Position numbers and translations under genes: made by a program. Source: Planktotalea sp. (lineage in GTDB: Bacteria > Pseudomonadota > Alphaproteobacteria > Rhodobacterales > Rhodobacteraceae). From it: DNA of 64,000 nucleotides. The DNA lies in NCBI RefSeq assembly GCF_018607995.1, contig NZ_JABBAL010000015.1, positions 321,078-385,077 of the forward strand. The letters run 5' to 3'. How positions within the stretch are numbered: position 1 is the first letter of the stretch; every line of letters begins with the position of its first letter. Positions 54,873 through 64,000 of the stretch are shown here, piece after piece. A model generated the notes under the pieces. The model had not been told where the DNA came from. It searched no databases and was given only the letters and a program-made list of their open reading frames with translations.

Positions 54873-54970
54873 TGGGACTCTCCTGCAATATCTTAGCGCG
54901 ACGCTAGCGAATTGAGCCAAATCTGCAAGGGCTGTTGCTGCGCGCGCTTGGCTGGATTAAATGCTGCTTT

Positions 54971-55489
54971 ATGAAACTTAAGATACTGATCCACCCCGAC
55001 CCCCGCTTGAAAAAAGTCTGTGCTGCTGTGCCTGATATTTCAGATAAGATCCGCAGTTTTGCTGATGACATGCTTGAGACGATGTATACGGCCCCCGGTA
55101 TCGGACTTGCGGCCCCACAAGTTGGCGTGTTGGAGCGGATAATTGTGCTCGATTGCGTGAAAGAGGACGGGGCCAAACCTGAGCCTTTGGTTATGGTGAA
55201 TCCGCGAGTGATTGCTGCTTCCGATGAGACCAATGTTTACGACGAAGGTTGTCTGTCGATCCCCGATCAATACGCTGATGTGACGCGCCCGAAAGAGGTG
55301 CGCGTTGAGTGGCTTGATCTTGATGGCAATTTGCAAGAGCGCGATATGGACGGGCTTTGGGCGACTTGTGTGCAGCACGAAATCGACCACCTTGAGGGTA
55401 AGCTGTTCATCGACTACCTGAAGCCGCTGAAGCGCCAGATGATCACCCGCAAAATGCAAAAACTAAAGCGTGAGATGGCGCGCGGATGA
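54971..55489 (+). CDS. def: Peptide deformylase (canonical copy)
   Basis: 172-residue Fe/Zn hydrolase removing formyl from nascent peptides. All three motifs are intact: GIGLAAPQVG (about residue 42), EGCLS (about 90) with the metal cysteine, and QHEIDHLEG (about 133) with the HExxH metal and catalytic site. It heads a run of three deformylase genes and fmt, joined by ATGA/TGATG overlaps. The conserved def-fmt pairing couples formylation with deformylation. Confidence 0.96.
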   Translation: MKLKILIHPDPRLKKVCAAVPDISDKIRSFADDMLETMYTAPGIGLAAPQVGVLERIIVLDCVKEDGAKPEPLVMVNPRVIAASDETNVYDEGCLSIPDQYADVTRPKEVRVEWLDLDGNLQERDMDGLWATCVQHEIDHLEGKLFIDYLKPLKRQMITRKMQKLKREMARG

Positions 55490-55986
55490 GCGTGCTGCCG
55501 ATCGTCATGTGGCCCGATGTGCGTCTGCAAACAGAGTGCGCAGCGGTCGAAGCGATTGGTCCTGAGATCGAGCAGCTGGTCGGCGACATGTTTGAAACGA
55601 TGTACACGGCACCCGGGCGTGGGTTAGCTGCGCCGCAGGTTGGTGTGATGAGACGGCTCTTTGTAATGGATACGACGTGGAAAGACGGCGATATGAACCC
55701 TTTGGTTTGTATTAATCCGTCGATAGTACCGCTTAGCGATGCGCAAAACACGAATGAAGAAGCTTGTCTGTCGATTGTTGGCGTGTCCGCAGATGTGTCG
55801 CGCCCGAACAAGATTGAACTGAGCTACACTGGTCTCAACGGCACGCGTGAAACTGAAGTTCTTGAAGGCTTTGCTGCGGTCTGTGCGCAGCATGAAATGG
55901 ATCATTTGAACGGGATCGTGATCTTTGACCAGCTGGACGCGCCCGAGCGCGCGGCGCTTGAAGCCAAGTACAAGGAAATGATCTGA
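55486..55986 (+). CDS. def: Peptide deformylase, second copy
   Basis: 166-residue paralogue. Motif 1 reads GRGLAAPQVG, motif 2 EACLS (alanine for glycine, metal cysteine kept), motif 3 QHEMDHLNG (complete). All metal ligands and the catalytic glutamate remain, so activity is plausible, perhaps with changed substrate preference. Start overlaps the first def stop. Confidence 0.92.
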   Translation: MSVLPIVMWPDVRLQTECAAVEAIGPEIEQLVGDMFETMYTAPGRGLAAPQVGVMRRLFVMDTTWKDGDMNPLVCINPSIVPLSDAQNTNEEACLSIVGVSADVSRPNKIELSYTGLNGTRETEVLEGFAAVCAQHEMDHLNGIVIFDQLDAPERAALEAKYKEMI

Positions 55987-56477
55987 TGAGCGTTCGAAAA
56001 TGCATTCCTTGGCCTGACAAACGTCTGCGCAGCAAGGCGGCCGATGTCAGCGAGATCACCGATGAGGTCCGCGCTGTGTGGGCGGATTTGATTGACACCA
56101 TGGAGGCGATGCCCGGTGTCGGGATGGGCGCGAACCAGATTGGTGTGATGCTGCGGCTCGCGGTTGTGGACGCCTCAAACGAACGCGGTAAAGTCATCCG
56201 CATGGCGAACCCTGAAATTCTACATGCCTCGGCGGAACTGCGCGAACATGACGAGGCCAGCCCAAACCTTCCCGGCGTGTCCGCGGTCATTAAGCGTCCG
56301 CGTGCGGTGACTGTGAAGTTCATGAATGATAAAGGCATCATTGATCGCCGCGACTTTGTTGGGCTTTGGGCGACGTCTGTGCAGCACCAGATTGATCATC
56401 TGAATGGCAAGTTATACTTTGATCATCTGAGTCGGGTGAAACGCACTATGCTGATCAAAAAGGCGCAAAAGCTATGA
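55986..56477 (+). CDS. Peptide deformylase-like protein without catalytic residues, third copy
   Basis: 163-residue paralogue that has lost activity by sequence. Motif 1 is [10 protein letters not shown], with N-Q kept. Motif 2, normally EGCLS, reads EASPNLPG, so the metal cysteine is gone. Motif 3 is QHQIDHLNG, with the catalytic glutamate changed to glutamine while both histidines remain. The frame is intact and translationally coupled on both sides (TGATG with copy two, ATGA with fmt), so it is not a simple wreck. Confidence 0.9.
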   Translation: MSVRKCIPWPDKRLRSKAADVSEITDEVRAVWADLIDTMEAMPGVGMGANQIGVMLRLAVVDASNERGKVIRMANPEILHASAELREHDEASPNLPGVSAVIKRPRAVTVKFMNDKGIIDRRDFVGLWATSVQHQIDHLNGKLYFDHLSRVKRTMLIKKAQKL

Positions 56478-57388
56478 GAGTGATCTTCATGGGCACGCCT
56501 GATTTTTCGGTTCCTGTGCTGGATGCCTTATTTGAGGCGGGTCACGAGGTTGCTGCGGTCTATTGCCAACCCCCACGTCCCGCGGGGCGCGGTAAGAAGG
56601 AACGTCCGACGCCTGTTAATGCGCGCGCGTTAGAGCTGGGCTTGGATGTACGTCATCCAGTCTCTCTGAAAGGCGTCGACGAGCAAGCAGCATTTGTCGA
56701 GCTGAACGCAGATATCGCGTTGGTCGTAGCCTATGGTTTGATTCTTCCACAGGTGATTTTGGACGCGCCTGCGAAAGGATGCCTCAACATTCACGCCTCG
56801 CTTTTGCCGCGCTGGCGGGGGGCTGCCCCAATCCATCGTGCAATCATGGCGGGTGACGCTGAAACCGGTGTGTGCATTATGCAAATGGAAGCGGGCCTTG
56901 ATACGGGTCCGGTCTTGCTTCGTGACGTTTTGGCGATTGGCGCTGAGGAAACCACAGGCGCTTTGCATGATCGCCTTAGCGCGTTGGGTGCGCGTGCGAT
57001 TTGCGAAGCTTTGGACCGCCTGGAAGATCTCTCGCCGACGGTTCAACCAGAGCAAAATGTGACCTATGCCAGCAAGATCGACAAAGCTGAAGCGAAGATT
57101 GATTGGTCTTGCTCTGCCATTGAAATAGATCGCCAGATCAGAGGGTTATCACCGTTCCCGGGCGCTTGGACGATGCTCGATGGTGCGCGTGTGAAGCTTT
57201 TGACATCTCGTTTGGGTGAAGGTGAAGGCCCCAGCGGCCAAACGCTTGATGACTTGCTAACCATTGGATGCGGCAGCGGCGCTGTGCAGATCACGCGCGC
57301 GCAGAAAGCTGGTAAAGGGGTACAAGATGCGCAAGAGTTTTTGAATGGCACGCCTGTGCCCAAAGGCACCCAATTCGGGGAAGTTTAG
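56474..57388 (+). CDS. fmt: Methionyl-tRNA formyltransferase
   Basis: 304-residue enzyme that formylates initiator Met-tRNA using 10-formyl-tetrahydrofolate. [17 protein letters not shown] starts the formyltransferase domain, with the catalytic N-x-H in [22 protein letters not shown] (about residues 104-125, part shown) and the D in [13 protein letters not shown]. The C-terminal domain starts near residue 205. Coupled to the deformylase run. Confidence 0.97.
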   Translation: MRVIFMGTPDFSVPVLDALFEAGHEVAAVYCQPPRPAGRGKKERPTPVNARALELGLDVRHPVSLKGVDEQAAFVELNADIALVVAYGLILPQVILDAPAKGCLNIHASLLPRWRGAAPIHRAIMAGDAETGVCIMQMEAGLDTGPVLLRDVLAIGAEETTGALHDRLSALGARAICEALDRLEDLSPTVQPEQNVTYASKIDKAEAKIDWSCSAIEIDRQIRGLSPFPGAWTMLDGARVKLLTSRLGEGEGPSGQTLDDLLTIGCGSGAVQITRAQKAGKGVQDAQEFLNGTPVPKGTQFGEV

Positions 57389-57391
57389 CAC

Positions 57392-57628
57392 ATGTTCTTA
57401 GCACTTTTTGGCACGGTCGTGATCGCCGGGATTGTCGGATATATCTCCGAGAAGAGCGGCTTCACCCATAACGGATGTCTGCCTTCAATCATATTTTGCG
57501 TCGGTGGTGCGTTCTTGTTTTACTTCGTATCGATTATGTTCCGTATAGGTTTTGGATCACCCGGCGTGGATGCGATCATCGCCTCAATCGGTGCGTTGAT
57601 CATCGTACCAACCCATTGGCAAAACTAG
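57392..57628 (+). CDS. GlsB/YeaQ/YmgE-like small membrane protein
   Basis: 78-residue hydrophobic protein with three predicted helices and glycine-rich segments (TVVIAGIVGYISEK; SPGVDAIIASIGALIIV), resembling the transglycosylase-associated GlsB/YeaQ stress family. It begins four bases after fmt and probably rides on that transcript. Its stop overlaps the convergent TRIC gene. Confidence 0.65.
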   Translation: MFLALFGTVVIAGIVGYISEKSGFTHNGCLPSIIFCVGGAFLFYFVSIMFRIGFGSPGVDAIIASIGALIIVPTHWQN

Positions 57629-58248
57629 TTTTTCGGCGGTTTGTGTTTGTAGATCGGTAGGCGCCAACCAAAGGCAAGTGACCCTGCTCGCAAGATCAAT
57701 GTAACGCCCATCGCAGCGCTCAAAACGCCCATGGATTGCACCCCAAGCAAGGCCGCGATAACGCCCGAAGCGGCACCGGCGAAAGCGGCGCTGACGTAGA
57801 GCTCGCCTTGTTTTAACACCAAGGGCACCTCGTTGCAGACCACATCGCGCATCAAACCGCCCATGCAGCCCGTTACGATGCCCATCAACATTGAGATTAT
57901 GGGGGGGTGTTCAAGAGCTATTGCGACGCCGAGTCCTGCTGCGACGGCCACCCCAAGGGCCAAAGCGTCGAGCCAGATCAGCAGGCGATAGCGGCTTTCC
58001 ACCAGATGTGCGGTCAAGAAAATCAGCGCTGCGGCAAGTGATGTGATGGCAAGATAGGTCGGGTGCTCGATCCAGAATATAGGATTTCGATCCAGAAAAA
58101 TATCGCGCAGGGTTCCGCCGCCTATGCCTGTAAGGGCAGCCAGAAAGGCGAAGCCAACCAGATCAAGCTGTGCACGCGACGCAACAAGCGCACCCGTCAA
58201 GGCAAAGATAAAAACAGAGGTGTAGTCGAGAAGTGCAAGCAAGCTCAT
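57625..58248 (-). CDS. TRIC-type (YadS/YicG) cation channel family protein
   Basis: 207-residue membrane protein made of two repeated three-helix units with the conserved [19 protein letters not shown] and [19 protein letters not shown], the paired G-G-x-x-R-D motifs of the UPF0126/TRIC family. Prokaryotic TRIC proteins form trimeric monovalent cation channels. Its start overlaps rnhA (ATGA). Confidence 0.93.
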   Translation of the reverse strand: MSLLALLDYTSVFIFALTGALVASRAQLDLVGFAFLAALTGIGGGTLRDIFLDRNPIFWIEHPTYLAITSLAAALIFLTAHLVESRYRLLIWLDALALGVAVAAGLGVAIALEHPPIISMLMGIVTGCMGGLMRDVVCNEVPLVLKQGELYVSAAFAGAASGVIAALLGVQSMGVLSAAMGVTLILRAGSLAFGWRLPIYKHKPPKN

Positions 58249-58703
58249 GCGGTTTTCTTGAAGGGTGCCATGCCTGCGCGCGCAAGTTCATCCGCGCGCT
58301 CATTCTCGGGGTGGCCTGCGTGTCCTTTGACCCATTCCCATGTCACCTGATGCTGCGCTTGCGCCGCATCAAGACGCTGCCAGAGTTCCACATTCTTGAC
58401 GGGCTTCTTGGCAGAGGTTCTCCAGCCGTTCTTTTTCCAGCCATGGACCCAGCCTGTGACGCCATTTTTGACGTATGTACTGTCGGTGATGATGGTCAGT
58501 TCTGAGGCACGTTCCAAGACTTCAAGCGCAGAGATGGCTGCCATAAGTTCCATCTGGTTGTTGGTGGTAAGTTCCGCACCACCGCTGAGTTCGCGTTGCT
58601 TGACGATCTCATCGCCGTCCATTGCGCGCATCAAGACGCCCCAACCACCGGGCCCAGGATTGCCGCTGCACGCGCCGTCTGTGTATGCGAGAAGTTTGGC
58701 CAT
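58245..58703 (-). CDS. rnhA: Ribonuclease HI
   Basis: 152-residue RNase H that removes RNA from RNA-DNA hybrids. The catalytic carboxylates are visible: [17 protein letters not shown] (D10), the glutamate in [14 protein letters not shown], the aspartate in [16 protein letters not shown] and the H/D region [17 protein letters not shown]. Overlaps the TRIC gene by four bases. Confidence 0.97.
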   Translation of the reverse strand: MAKLLAYTDGACSGNPGPGGWGVLMRAMDGDEIVKQRELSGGAELTTNNQMELMAAISALEVLERASELTIITDSTYVKNGVTGWVHGWKKNGWRTSAKKPVKNVELWQRLDAAQAQHQVTWEWVKGHAGHPENERADELARAGMAPFKKTA

Positions 58704-58708
58704 CGTTC

Positions 58709-59299
58709 TTATTTCCTACCTTGCAGTGACACCCAGTTAGCCATGGCACCGTCGAGGCCTTTGTCGCAACCACTGTTGCGATAAATCACGCTTAAGCCAT
58801 TGTCATTCATCATTTTTTCCAACTCAGATTCTGTGAAGTAGCAATAGCGTCGGCCAATGCGGTCACGGGTTTCACCGCTGCCTAATTTCATCGCAATGTG
58901 AAAGATACCGCCTGCCTTCAGGGCGCGGGTCATCTGAGTAATATGCCTGGCAACGGCATCGCGCGGCGCGTGCAGCAGGCTAAAGTTCGCAAAGATGCCA
59001 TCGTAGTGATCAACCGCGTCCAAGTCGTCAAATACCTCGCAGCGGGCGCTGACGCCTTCAAGTTGATTGGCAAGTTTGACCATCTTGGATGATGCGTCCG
59101 TGGCTTCTGTAATCAGGCCTGCAAGAGCCATTTGAGCCGCATAGTGACCCGGCCCGCAGCCAAAATCCAAGACATGACCACCCGATTTTACGCTTTGGAT
59201 GAAGGCGGTCAAATCAACGCTATGTGCGTCGTTGCTTGTTAGCTTGGCGTATTCTTCTGCCTTGGCATCATAGACGTTTAGGGTTTCTTTGTCGCTCAT
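58709..59299 (-). CDS. Class I SAM-dependent methyltransferase
   Basis: 196-residue methyltransferase. Motif I is [16 protein letters not shown] (about residue 45), then [12 protein letters not shown] and [18 protein letters not shown] (in part). The N-terminal [12 protein letters not shown] fits small-molecule or tRNA methylases of the Methyltransf_11/25 type. Substrate unknown. Start at 59299 is set by the 4-base overlap with the DUF3429 gene; the longer in-frame extension lies inside that gene. Confidence 0.85.
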   Translation of the reverse strand: MSDKETLNVYDAKAEEYAKLTSNDAHSVDLTAFIQSVKSGGHVLDFGCGPGHYAAQMALAGLITEATDASSKMVKLANQLEGVSARCEVFDDLDAVDHYDGIFANFSLLHAPRDAVARHITQMTRALKAGGIFHIAMKLGSGETRDRIGRRYCYFTESELEKMMNDNGLSVIYRNSGCDKGLDGAMANWVSLQGRK

Positions 59300-59745
59300 C
59301 CCAAGATCACTCCAATGCACAGGCAAGCCACGACGATTGCCGTTAAAAGAACGCGCAGGGCCATCCACCACGGCGGTGTTAGCCCCCAGCGCGAGAACAT
59401 CCAATCGAGCGCTAACAGCCCCGCGAAGCCTGCGATCAGATAGATCCCCGCGCTTGTTGGTCCGCCGCCTGTCATGAAGAACGCCCAAAGCGCTGGGAGC
59501 ACGGATAATGCGTAGCCCGTTGCGGCTTGTTTGCCTTCGGCTTTGGTTGCGAAGCCCCAAAGGGCGCCTGACATGAACGAGAGGATGACGGCACCGTAAA
59601 ATAGCTGGATATAGGGCCCTACAAAGCGTGGGCCGATCATTTGTGCCACACTCAGCGCAAAATCAGGCAGGGCGGTAGTGATCGCGCCCCAGATGAAAGG
59701 AAGCGTGCCTGCCAGACCTAAAAGAAGTGGTGCGCGTGGGATCAT
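59296..59745 (-). CDS. DUF3429 membrane protein
   Basis: 149-residue protein with five hydrophobic helices ([58 protein letters not shown]; further two). The [16 protein letters not shown] stretch is the conserved part of DUF3429. Function unknown. It overlaps ispH and the methyltransferase by four bases each. Confidence 0.85.
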   Translation of the reverse strand: MIPRAPLLLGLAGTLPFIWGAITTALPDFALSVAQMIGPRFVGPYIQLFYGAVILSFMSGALWGFATKAEGKQAATGYALSVLPALWAFFMTGGGPTSAGIYLIAGFAGLLALDWMFSRWGLTPPWWMALRVLLTAIVVACLCIGVILG

Positions 59746-60692
59746 GACGCCTCGCGCAGCACGCGCGGCACTTTGAATTCCACATTTTCTTTCGCGGTCT
59801 CGACCACTTCAACCGTGACATCGTACTTTGCCTTGAACGCATCAATGACCTCGGTGATCAACACGTCAGGCGCAGAGGCTCCAGCGGTGATGCCGATGCT
59901 CTCGATACCTTCAAGCGCGCGCCAATCGATATCGGTCGCGCGTTGCACAAGTTGAGAATAGCTGCATCCCGCTTTTGCGCCAACTTCGACCAAGCGTTTG
60001 GAATTTGACGAATTAGGCGCGCCGACAACGAGCATTGCGTTGGTTTTCGCCGCCATCGCTTTGACCGACTCTTGGCGATTTGTCGTTGCATAGCAAATGT
60101 CTTCCTTGTGAGGGCCTTGGATCGCAGGGAAGCGGGCTTGCAAGGCTTCGACGACATCCGCGGTATCATCTACGGACAGCGTAGTTTGCGTCACGAACGC
60201 CAGCTTTTCGGCATCGCGGACTTGCAGCCCTGCGACATCTTTGGCTTCTTCCACTAAGAGCACCTCGCCCTCTGGCAATTGACCCATTGTGCCGACGGTT
60301 TCGGGGTGACCTTCATGGCCGATCATAACTAATTGCAAGCCGTTGGAAGAATGACGTTCCGCCTCAATATGAACCTTGCTCACGAGGGGGCAGGTGGCGT
60401 CCACATAAGTCATCTCGCGTTTCGCCGCGTGGGCAGGTACGGATTTCGGTACGCCATGGGCGGAGAAGATCACTGGGCGATCATCAGGGCATTCATCGAG
60501 TTCTTCGACGAAGACGGCACCTTTTTCGCGCAAGGCATCCACGACAAACTTATTGTGCACAATTTCATGTCTGACGAAAACCGGCGCACCCCATTTCTCA
60601 AGCGCCATTTCGACGATTTTGATGGCGCGGTCGACGCCTGCGCAAAACCCGCGCGGCGCGGCAAGGTAGAGTGTGAGAGGTTGGACTGACAT
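59742..60692 (-). CDS. ispH: 4-hydroxy-3-methylbut-2-enyl diphosphate reductase IspH
   Basis: 316-residue Fe-S enzyme of the last MEP-pathway step, giving IPP and DMAPP. The three cluster cysteines are in [12 protein letters not shown] (about residue 17), [11 protein letters not shown] (about 104) and [11 protein letters not shown] (about 200); the catalytic ExN region follows. The ATG at 60692 has GGAG six bases upstream; two upstream ATGs (MMEPQ) are less well placed. First gene of ispH-DUF3429-methyltransferase-rnhA-TRIC. Confidence 0.97.
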   Translation of the reverse strand: MSVQPLTLYLAAPRGFCAGVDRAIKIVEMALEKWGAPVFVRHEIVHNKFVVDALREKGAVFVEELDECPDDRPVIFSAHGVPKSVPAHAAKREMTYVDATCPLVSKVHIEAERHSSNGLQLVMIGHEGHPETVGTMGQLPEGEVLLVEEAKDVAGLQVRDAEKLAFVTQTTLSVDDTADVVEALQARFPAIQGPHKEDICYATTNRQESVKAMAAKTNAMLVVGAPNSSNSKRLVEVGAKAGCSYSQLVQRATDIDWRALEGIESIGITAGASAPDVLITEVIDAFKAKYDVTVEVVETAKENVEFKVPRVLREAS

Positions 60693-60787
60693 CTGCGGCT
60701 CCATCATCTGGATCGAAGGGACTTTTCACGCTCAGACGTAGCGCGCTGTGCCCTTGTGGTCCAGAGGAAGACGCCGCTAGAAAGTCA

Positions 60788-60814
60788 AAAGCCGAAGCAT
60801 GATGCTTCGGCTTT
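60788..60814 (-). terminator. Intrinsic terminator after the NYN gene
   Basis: AAAGCCGAAGCAT-C-ATGCTTCGGCTTT, a near-perfect palindromic stem with T residues on the minus-strand 3' side, four bases beyond the NYN-gene stop. Confidence 0.85.
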
Positions 60815-60817
60815 CGT

Positions 60818-61390
60818 TTAGTTTGCTGCGGCCGCGATGGGTTCGCGGGGCTCCATCGCTTCGCGTGGTGGGCGTCCCAAAACATCCTTGAGTTCGTCTA
60901 GTTCGATAAAATTATCGGCCTGGCGGCGAAGCTCATCAGAAATCATCGGCGGCTGGCTGCGGATCGTAGACACCACAGAGACCCGCACACCTTGGCGCTG
61001 CAAGCTTTCCACCAAAGGGCGGAAATCGCCGTCGCCTGAGAACAGCACGATATGATCAACGCGCGGGGCCAGTTCCATAGCGTCGACCGTAAGTTCGATA
61101 TCCATGTTGCCTTTGACTTTGCGCCTGCCTTGGCTGTCGGTATATTCCTTAGCCTGTTTGGTGACCATCGTGAAGCCATTGTAGTTCAACCAATCGACGA
61201 GTGGTCGAATGGGTGAATATTCGTCGTTTTCCAAAAGTGCTGTGTAATAAAACGCCCTTAGCATCTTGCCACGACGCATAAATTCTGTCCGCAAAAGTTT
61301 GTAATCGATGTCGAACCCGAGCGCTTTAGCTGCCGCATACAAGTTCGATCCATCGATGAACAGCGCAAGCCGTTCGTCTTTGTAAAACAT
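60818..61390 (-). CDS. NYN/LabA-like PIN-fold domain protein
   Basis: 190-residue NYN-domain protein (LabA/DUF88 group), a fold of likely metal-dependent ribonucleases. Acidic residues of the active site are in LALFIDGSNLYAAAKAL (residue about 14), GNMDIELTVDAME and VLFSGDGDFRPLVESL. Targets unknown. AAAGGA lies six bases before the ATG; a TTG codon directly upstream is not needed. Confidence 0.9.
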   Translation of the reverse strand: MFYKDERLALFIDGSNLYAAAKALGFDIDYKLLRTEFMRRGKMLRAFYYTALLENDEYSPIRPLVDWLNYNGFTMVTKQAKEYTDSQGRRKVKGNMDIELTVDAMELAPRVDHIVLFSGDGDFRPLVESLQRQGVRVSVVSTIRSQPPMISDELRRQADNFIELDELKDVLGRPPREAMEPREPIAAAAN

Positions 61391-61508
61391 CAAATGTCCT
61401 TTCAGGTTGGATCAATCGCGGTGTGATTGTGTGAGTGGTAAAATAATTTGCGACCTCTCCCGCATCTAAGGTAGTAGGAAAGGCAGATATGAATCAAGGG
61501 CCGAGACT

Positions 61509-62096
61509 TTGGAACACAAGCTGAAACGGCCAATTCACGAAGGTTTGCAATTGATTGCGCTCGGCGCTAACTTGCCATCAAACGGTGCCACATTGCAACA
61601 TACGCTGGTTGAGGCGGTTCAAGCGATTGCGCGAACTGGTTTTTCGATTCGTGCGGTAAGCCGCTTTTTCCAAACGCCGTGCTTTCCTGTCGGTGCTGGT
61701 CCTGACTATGTAAACGCGGCTTTGGCGGTGCGTAGCCCATGGGATCCCGCCCAAAGCCTTGCGCATCTCCATGCGATTGAGGCAAATTTTGGCCGTGAGC
61801 GCGTACAGCGCTGGGGTCAACGTACACTTGATTTGGATCTGATTGCAGTCGGAGACATGATCCTGCCGGATGCCACAGTATTCGACGCGTGGTACGCGTT
61901 GGACCCTGCTTTGCAAGCGAAAGCTGCTCCTGATTGTTTGATCTTGCCGCATCCACGCCTTCAAGATCGCGCGTTTGTTCTTGCGCCGCTTGCGGATATT
62001 GCGCCTGATTGGCGTCACCCGGTCTTGGGGCAAAGCGTCTCTGCCATGCTGTCACGATTGCCACCATATGATATAGCAAGCGCAACGCCGATTTAG
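61509..62096 (+). CDS. folK: 2-amino-4-hydroxy-6-hydroxymethyldihydropteridine pyrophosphokinase
   Basis: 195-residue HPPK of folate synthesis. LIALGANLPS begins the fold, VSRFFQTPCFPVGAGPDYVNAA follows and the metal motif RWGQRTLDLDLIAVGD with R-x-L-D-L-D-L is near residue 103. The start is uncertain: the frame opens with TTG at 61509, while a better-placed ATG at 61489 reads an overlapping 11-codon frame that ends inside folK. Confidence 0.92.
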   Translation: MEHKLKRPIHEGLQLIALGANLPSNGATLQHTLVEAVQAIARTGFSIRAVSRFFQTPCFPVGAGPDYVNAALAVRSPWDPAQSLAHLHAIEANFGRERVQRWGQRTLDLDLIAVGDMILPDATVFDAWYALDPALQAKAAPDCLILPHPRLQDRAFVLAPLADIAPDWRHPVLGQSVSAMLSRLPPYDIASATPI

Positions 62097-62189
62097 AGCT
62101 GCACCACCCTTGAAAATCTGCTTGTCAACGGTAGTTTTGGGGACTAGAAGGCAGGCTTCTACGCTACCGCACCCAAATCGGAGAACACC

Positions 62190-62543
62190 ATGGCCCGCGT
62201 TACAGTTGAAGATTGCGTCGACAAGGTTCCCAACCGTTTTGATCTGGTTATGCTCGCAGCGCACCGCGCACGCGAGATTGCAGTAGGTGGCGCGATCACG
62301 GTTGACCGCGACAACGACAAGAACCCGGTTGTGTCCTTGCGCGAAATTGCAGACGAGACGCAATTGGCAGACGACCTTCGCGAGCGCTTAATCGAAAGCA
62401 ATCAAACGCAGATCGAAGTGGACGAGCCTGAAGAAGACGCAATGGCGCTTCTCATGGGTGCGGAAGCAGACAAGCCCGCTGAGGATGATATGTCCGAAGA
62501 GAAACTGCTTCGCGCATTGATGGAAGCGCAAGGGCAGGGCTAA
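62190..62543 (+). CDS. rpoZ: RNA polymerase omega subunit
   Basis: 117-residue omega subunit that stabilises beta-prime. [29 protein letters not shown] is the conserved start (part quoted beyond family core), with V-N-R/P-N-R-F-D-L-V and the A-A-x-R-A-R-x-I helix. The acidic C-terminal tail is typical of alphaproteobacteria. It precedes the RelA/SpoT gene by 26 bases, a widespread pairing. Confidence 0.95.
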   Translation: MARVTVEDCVDKVPNRFDLVMLAAHRAREIAVGGAITVDRDNDKNPVVSLREIADETQLADDLRERLIESNQTQIEVDEPEEDAMALLMGAEADKPAEDDMSEEKLLRALMEAQGQG

Positions 62544-62569
62544 CCCTGCTCAAGTCGATTGAGTCCTAG

Positions 62570-64000
62570 ATGGATGACGCTTTTGCCGATCTGATGTCCC
62601 CCGATGCGCTGCTCGCCATAGTCCGCACTTACAACCCGAAGACGAATGAAGCGCTTATTCGAACTGCGTTCGAATACGGTGAATGTATGCACGAGGGCCA
62701 AAAACGCCATTCGGGCGAACCCTATTTCACCCACCCGATCGCTGTCGCAGGCATCCTTGCCGAACAAAAACTGGACGATGCCACGCTGATCACAGCGCTG
62801 CTGCATGACACGATTGAGGACACGAAATCTACCTACGGTGAAGTTGCGCAGATGTTTGGCGAAGACATCGCCAAGCTCGTGGATGGAGTCACCAAGCTGA
62901 CCAATCTACAGCTCAGTTCTAGCGAAACCAAACAGGCAGAGAACTTTCGCAAGCTCTTCGTGGCGATGGCGAAGGATGTGCGAGTCATCTTGGTCAAACT
63001 CGCGGATCGGCTGCACAACATGCGCACGATAAAAGCGATGCGGCCTGAAAAACAGTTGATCAAAGCGCGCGAAACCATGGATATCTACGCACCTCTTGCG
63101 GGTCGTATGGGAATGCAATGGATGCGTGAAGAACTTGAGGATCTGGCGTTTCGCGTCATCAACCCTGATGGTCGCGCTTCGATCATTCGCCGCTTTATCC
63201 GTCTGCAAAGAGAAACCGGCGATGTTATCGAAAAAATTACCGGTGACATGGAAAAAGAGCTGGCCGCGCATGATATCGACGCAACAATCGTGGGCCGCGC
63301 GAAAAAGCCTTATTCGATTTGGCGTAAGATGGAAGAGAAAGAGCAGGGGTTCTCGCGACTCTCGGACATCTACGGGTTTCGGGTAATCACGGCGAGCGAT
63401 GAAGATTGCTACCGCGTGCTGGGCGTTATTCACCGACGTTGGTTTGCGGTCCCTGGTCGTTTCAAAGACTACATCAGCCAGCCGAAAACCAATGGATATC
63501 GCTCGATCCACACGACCGTGTCTGGGCGCGATGGCAAGCGTGTCGAAGTGCAGATCAGAACCCGACAAATGCATGACGTGGCCGAAGCGGGTGTTGCGGC
63601 GCATTGGTCTTATCGCGACGGAATTCGCTCGCAAAACCCCTTTGCGGTTGACCCTGTGAAATGGGTCGCAAGCTTGAATGAACAATTCGGTCCCGAGGAT
63701 GACCATGAGGATTTCCTCGAAGCGGTCAAGCTTGAGATGTATTCAGATCAGGTCTTCTGTTTTACGCCTAAGGGCGAAGTGGTGAAATTGCCGCGCGGTG
63801 CGACCCCGCTTGATTTTGCTTATGCCATTCACACTCGGATCGGTAGCGCGTGCGTTGGCGCTAAGGTCGATGGTTTGCGTGTCCCTCTTTGGACGCGCCT
63901 CAAGAATGGACAATCGGTTGAGATCGTCACTGCGCAAGGACAACAACCGCAGTTTACCTGGCTTGATATCGCCGCCACAGGTAAAGCGAAAAGCGCGATC
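62570..64000 (+). CDS. rsh: Bifunctional (p)ppGpp synthetase/hydrolase (RelA/SpoT, Rsh), C-terminus beyond the window
   Basis: First 477 residues of the single Rsh enzyme of an alphaproteobacterium. The hydrolase domain has its HD motif in ALLHDTIEDT (about residue 78) and RLHNMRT; the synthetase domain has RLSDIYGFRVI (about 263), RFKDYI and GYRSIHTTV, all intact, so both activities are predicted. A TGS domain (VFCFTPKGEVVKLPRGATPLDFA in part, from about 390) has begun where the window ends. It controls the stringent response. Confidence 0.96.
   Translation, partial: MDDAFADLMSPDALLAIVRTYNPKTNEALIRTAFEYGECMHEGQKRHSGEPYFTHPIAVAGILAEQKLDDATLITALLHDTIEDTKSTYGEVAQMFGEDIAKLVDGVTKLTNLQLSSSETKQAENFRKLFVAMAKDVRVILVKLADRLHNMRTIKAMRPEKQLIKARETMDIYAPLAGRMGMQWMREELEDLAFRVINPDGRASIIRRFIRLQRETGDVIEKITGDMEKELAAHDIDATIVGRAKKPYSIWRKMEEKEQGFSRLSDIYGFRVITASDEDCYRVLGVIHRRWFAVPGRFKDYISQPKTNGYRSIHTTVSGRDGKRVEVQIRTRQMHDVAEAGVAAHWSYRDGIRSQNPFAVDPVKWVASLNEQFGPEDDHEDFLEAVKLEMYSDQVFCFTPKGEVVKLPRGATPLDFAYAIHTRIGSACVGAKVDGLRVPLWTRLKNGQSVEIVTAQGQQPQFTWLDIAATGKAKSAI

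Noticed and set aside
62906-63706. 266-codon minus-strand frame opposite the RelA/SpoT gene
   Set aside because: The plus frame from 62570 is a complete Rsh match running to the window edge; the minus frame is a shadow.

Overview
The window comes from an alphaproteobacterium, almost certainly a marine Rhodobacterales (Roseobacter-group) member of moderate GC. Signs are a bifunctional RelA/SpoT protein behind rpoZ, a second-type RpoH sigma factor, a CIRCE-controlled groESL operon, an Irr-type iron box, an aa3-oxidase subunit IV microprotein, a rhodobacterial Hint-domain relic, and a partly aerobic-type B12 pathway with CbiX. No species call is possible. No rRNA, tRNA, CRISPR array, prophage or insertion sequence was recognised.

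Layout. 1-5.2 kb: a BMP-type (nucleoside-like) ABC importer and the start of a TauE/SafE permease, minus strand. 5.4-7.4 kb: nfu, a GFA-like gene, tsaB and rimI in one operon under an iron-box promoter. 7.45-9.5 kb is a decaying patch: a VOC gene with a nonsense codon, a universal stress protein, a GC-rich intergenic repeat and a wrecked Hint-domain gene. 9.7-17 kb: trpS, a catalytically dead rhomboid homologue, murJ, glnD and an LpoA-like lipoprotein. 17-26 kb: rsmI, frameshifted yraN, gshB, a CobC-like phosphatase with cobU, rpoH, coaBC-dut-moeB and an M3 peptidase. 26.3-28.6 kb: groESL with promoter, CIRCE and terminator. 28.8-39.9 kb: desaturase, chromate module, EamA exporter, lipase, an orphan phnM, sua5, acyl-CoA dehydrogenase with MBL hydrolase, a broken DUF6173 gene, CoxIV and a lipoprotein.

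40-53 kb is dominated by cobalamin synthesis. A minus operon (DUF1636, cobD, cbiB) makes and attaches the aminopropanol arm. A plus operon (DUF6732, histidine-rich cbiX, cobH, cobL, cobI, a cbiG-cobJ fusion, cobM, a P-loop kinase) builds the corrin ring and sits behind a structured leader that can hide its Shine-Dalgarno sequence. cobU and the phosphatase at 19-20 kb serve nucleotide-loop assembly.

53-64 kb: a PatB/MalY lyase, three tandem peptide deformylase genes with fmt (the third has lost its catalytic residues), then a minus operon ispH-DUF3429-methyltransferase-rnhA-TRIC channel, a NYN-domain protein, and folK, rpoZ and the stringent-response gene running off the end.

The strongest themes are very tight packing (many 4-base ATGA overlaps, and four convergent pairs that share their stop codons) combined with active gene decay. 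I found no clearly new multi-gene system. The best leads are the deformylase array, the pseudo-rhomboid, the B12-operon leader and terminal kinase, and the iron box at nfu.
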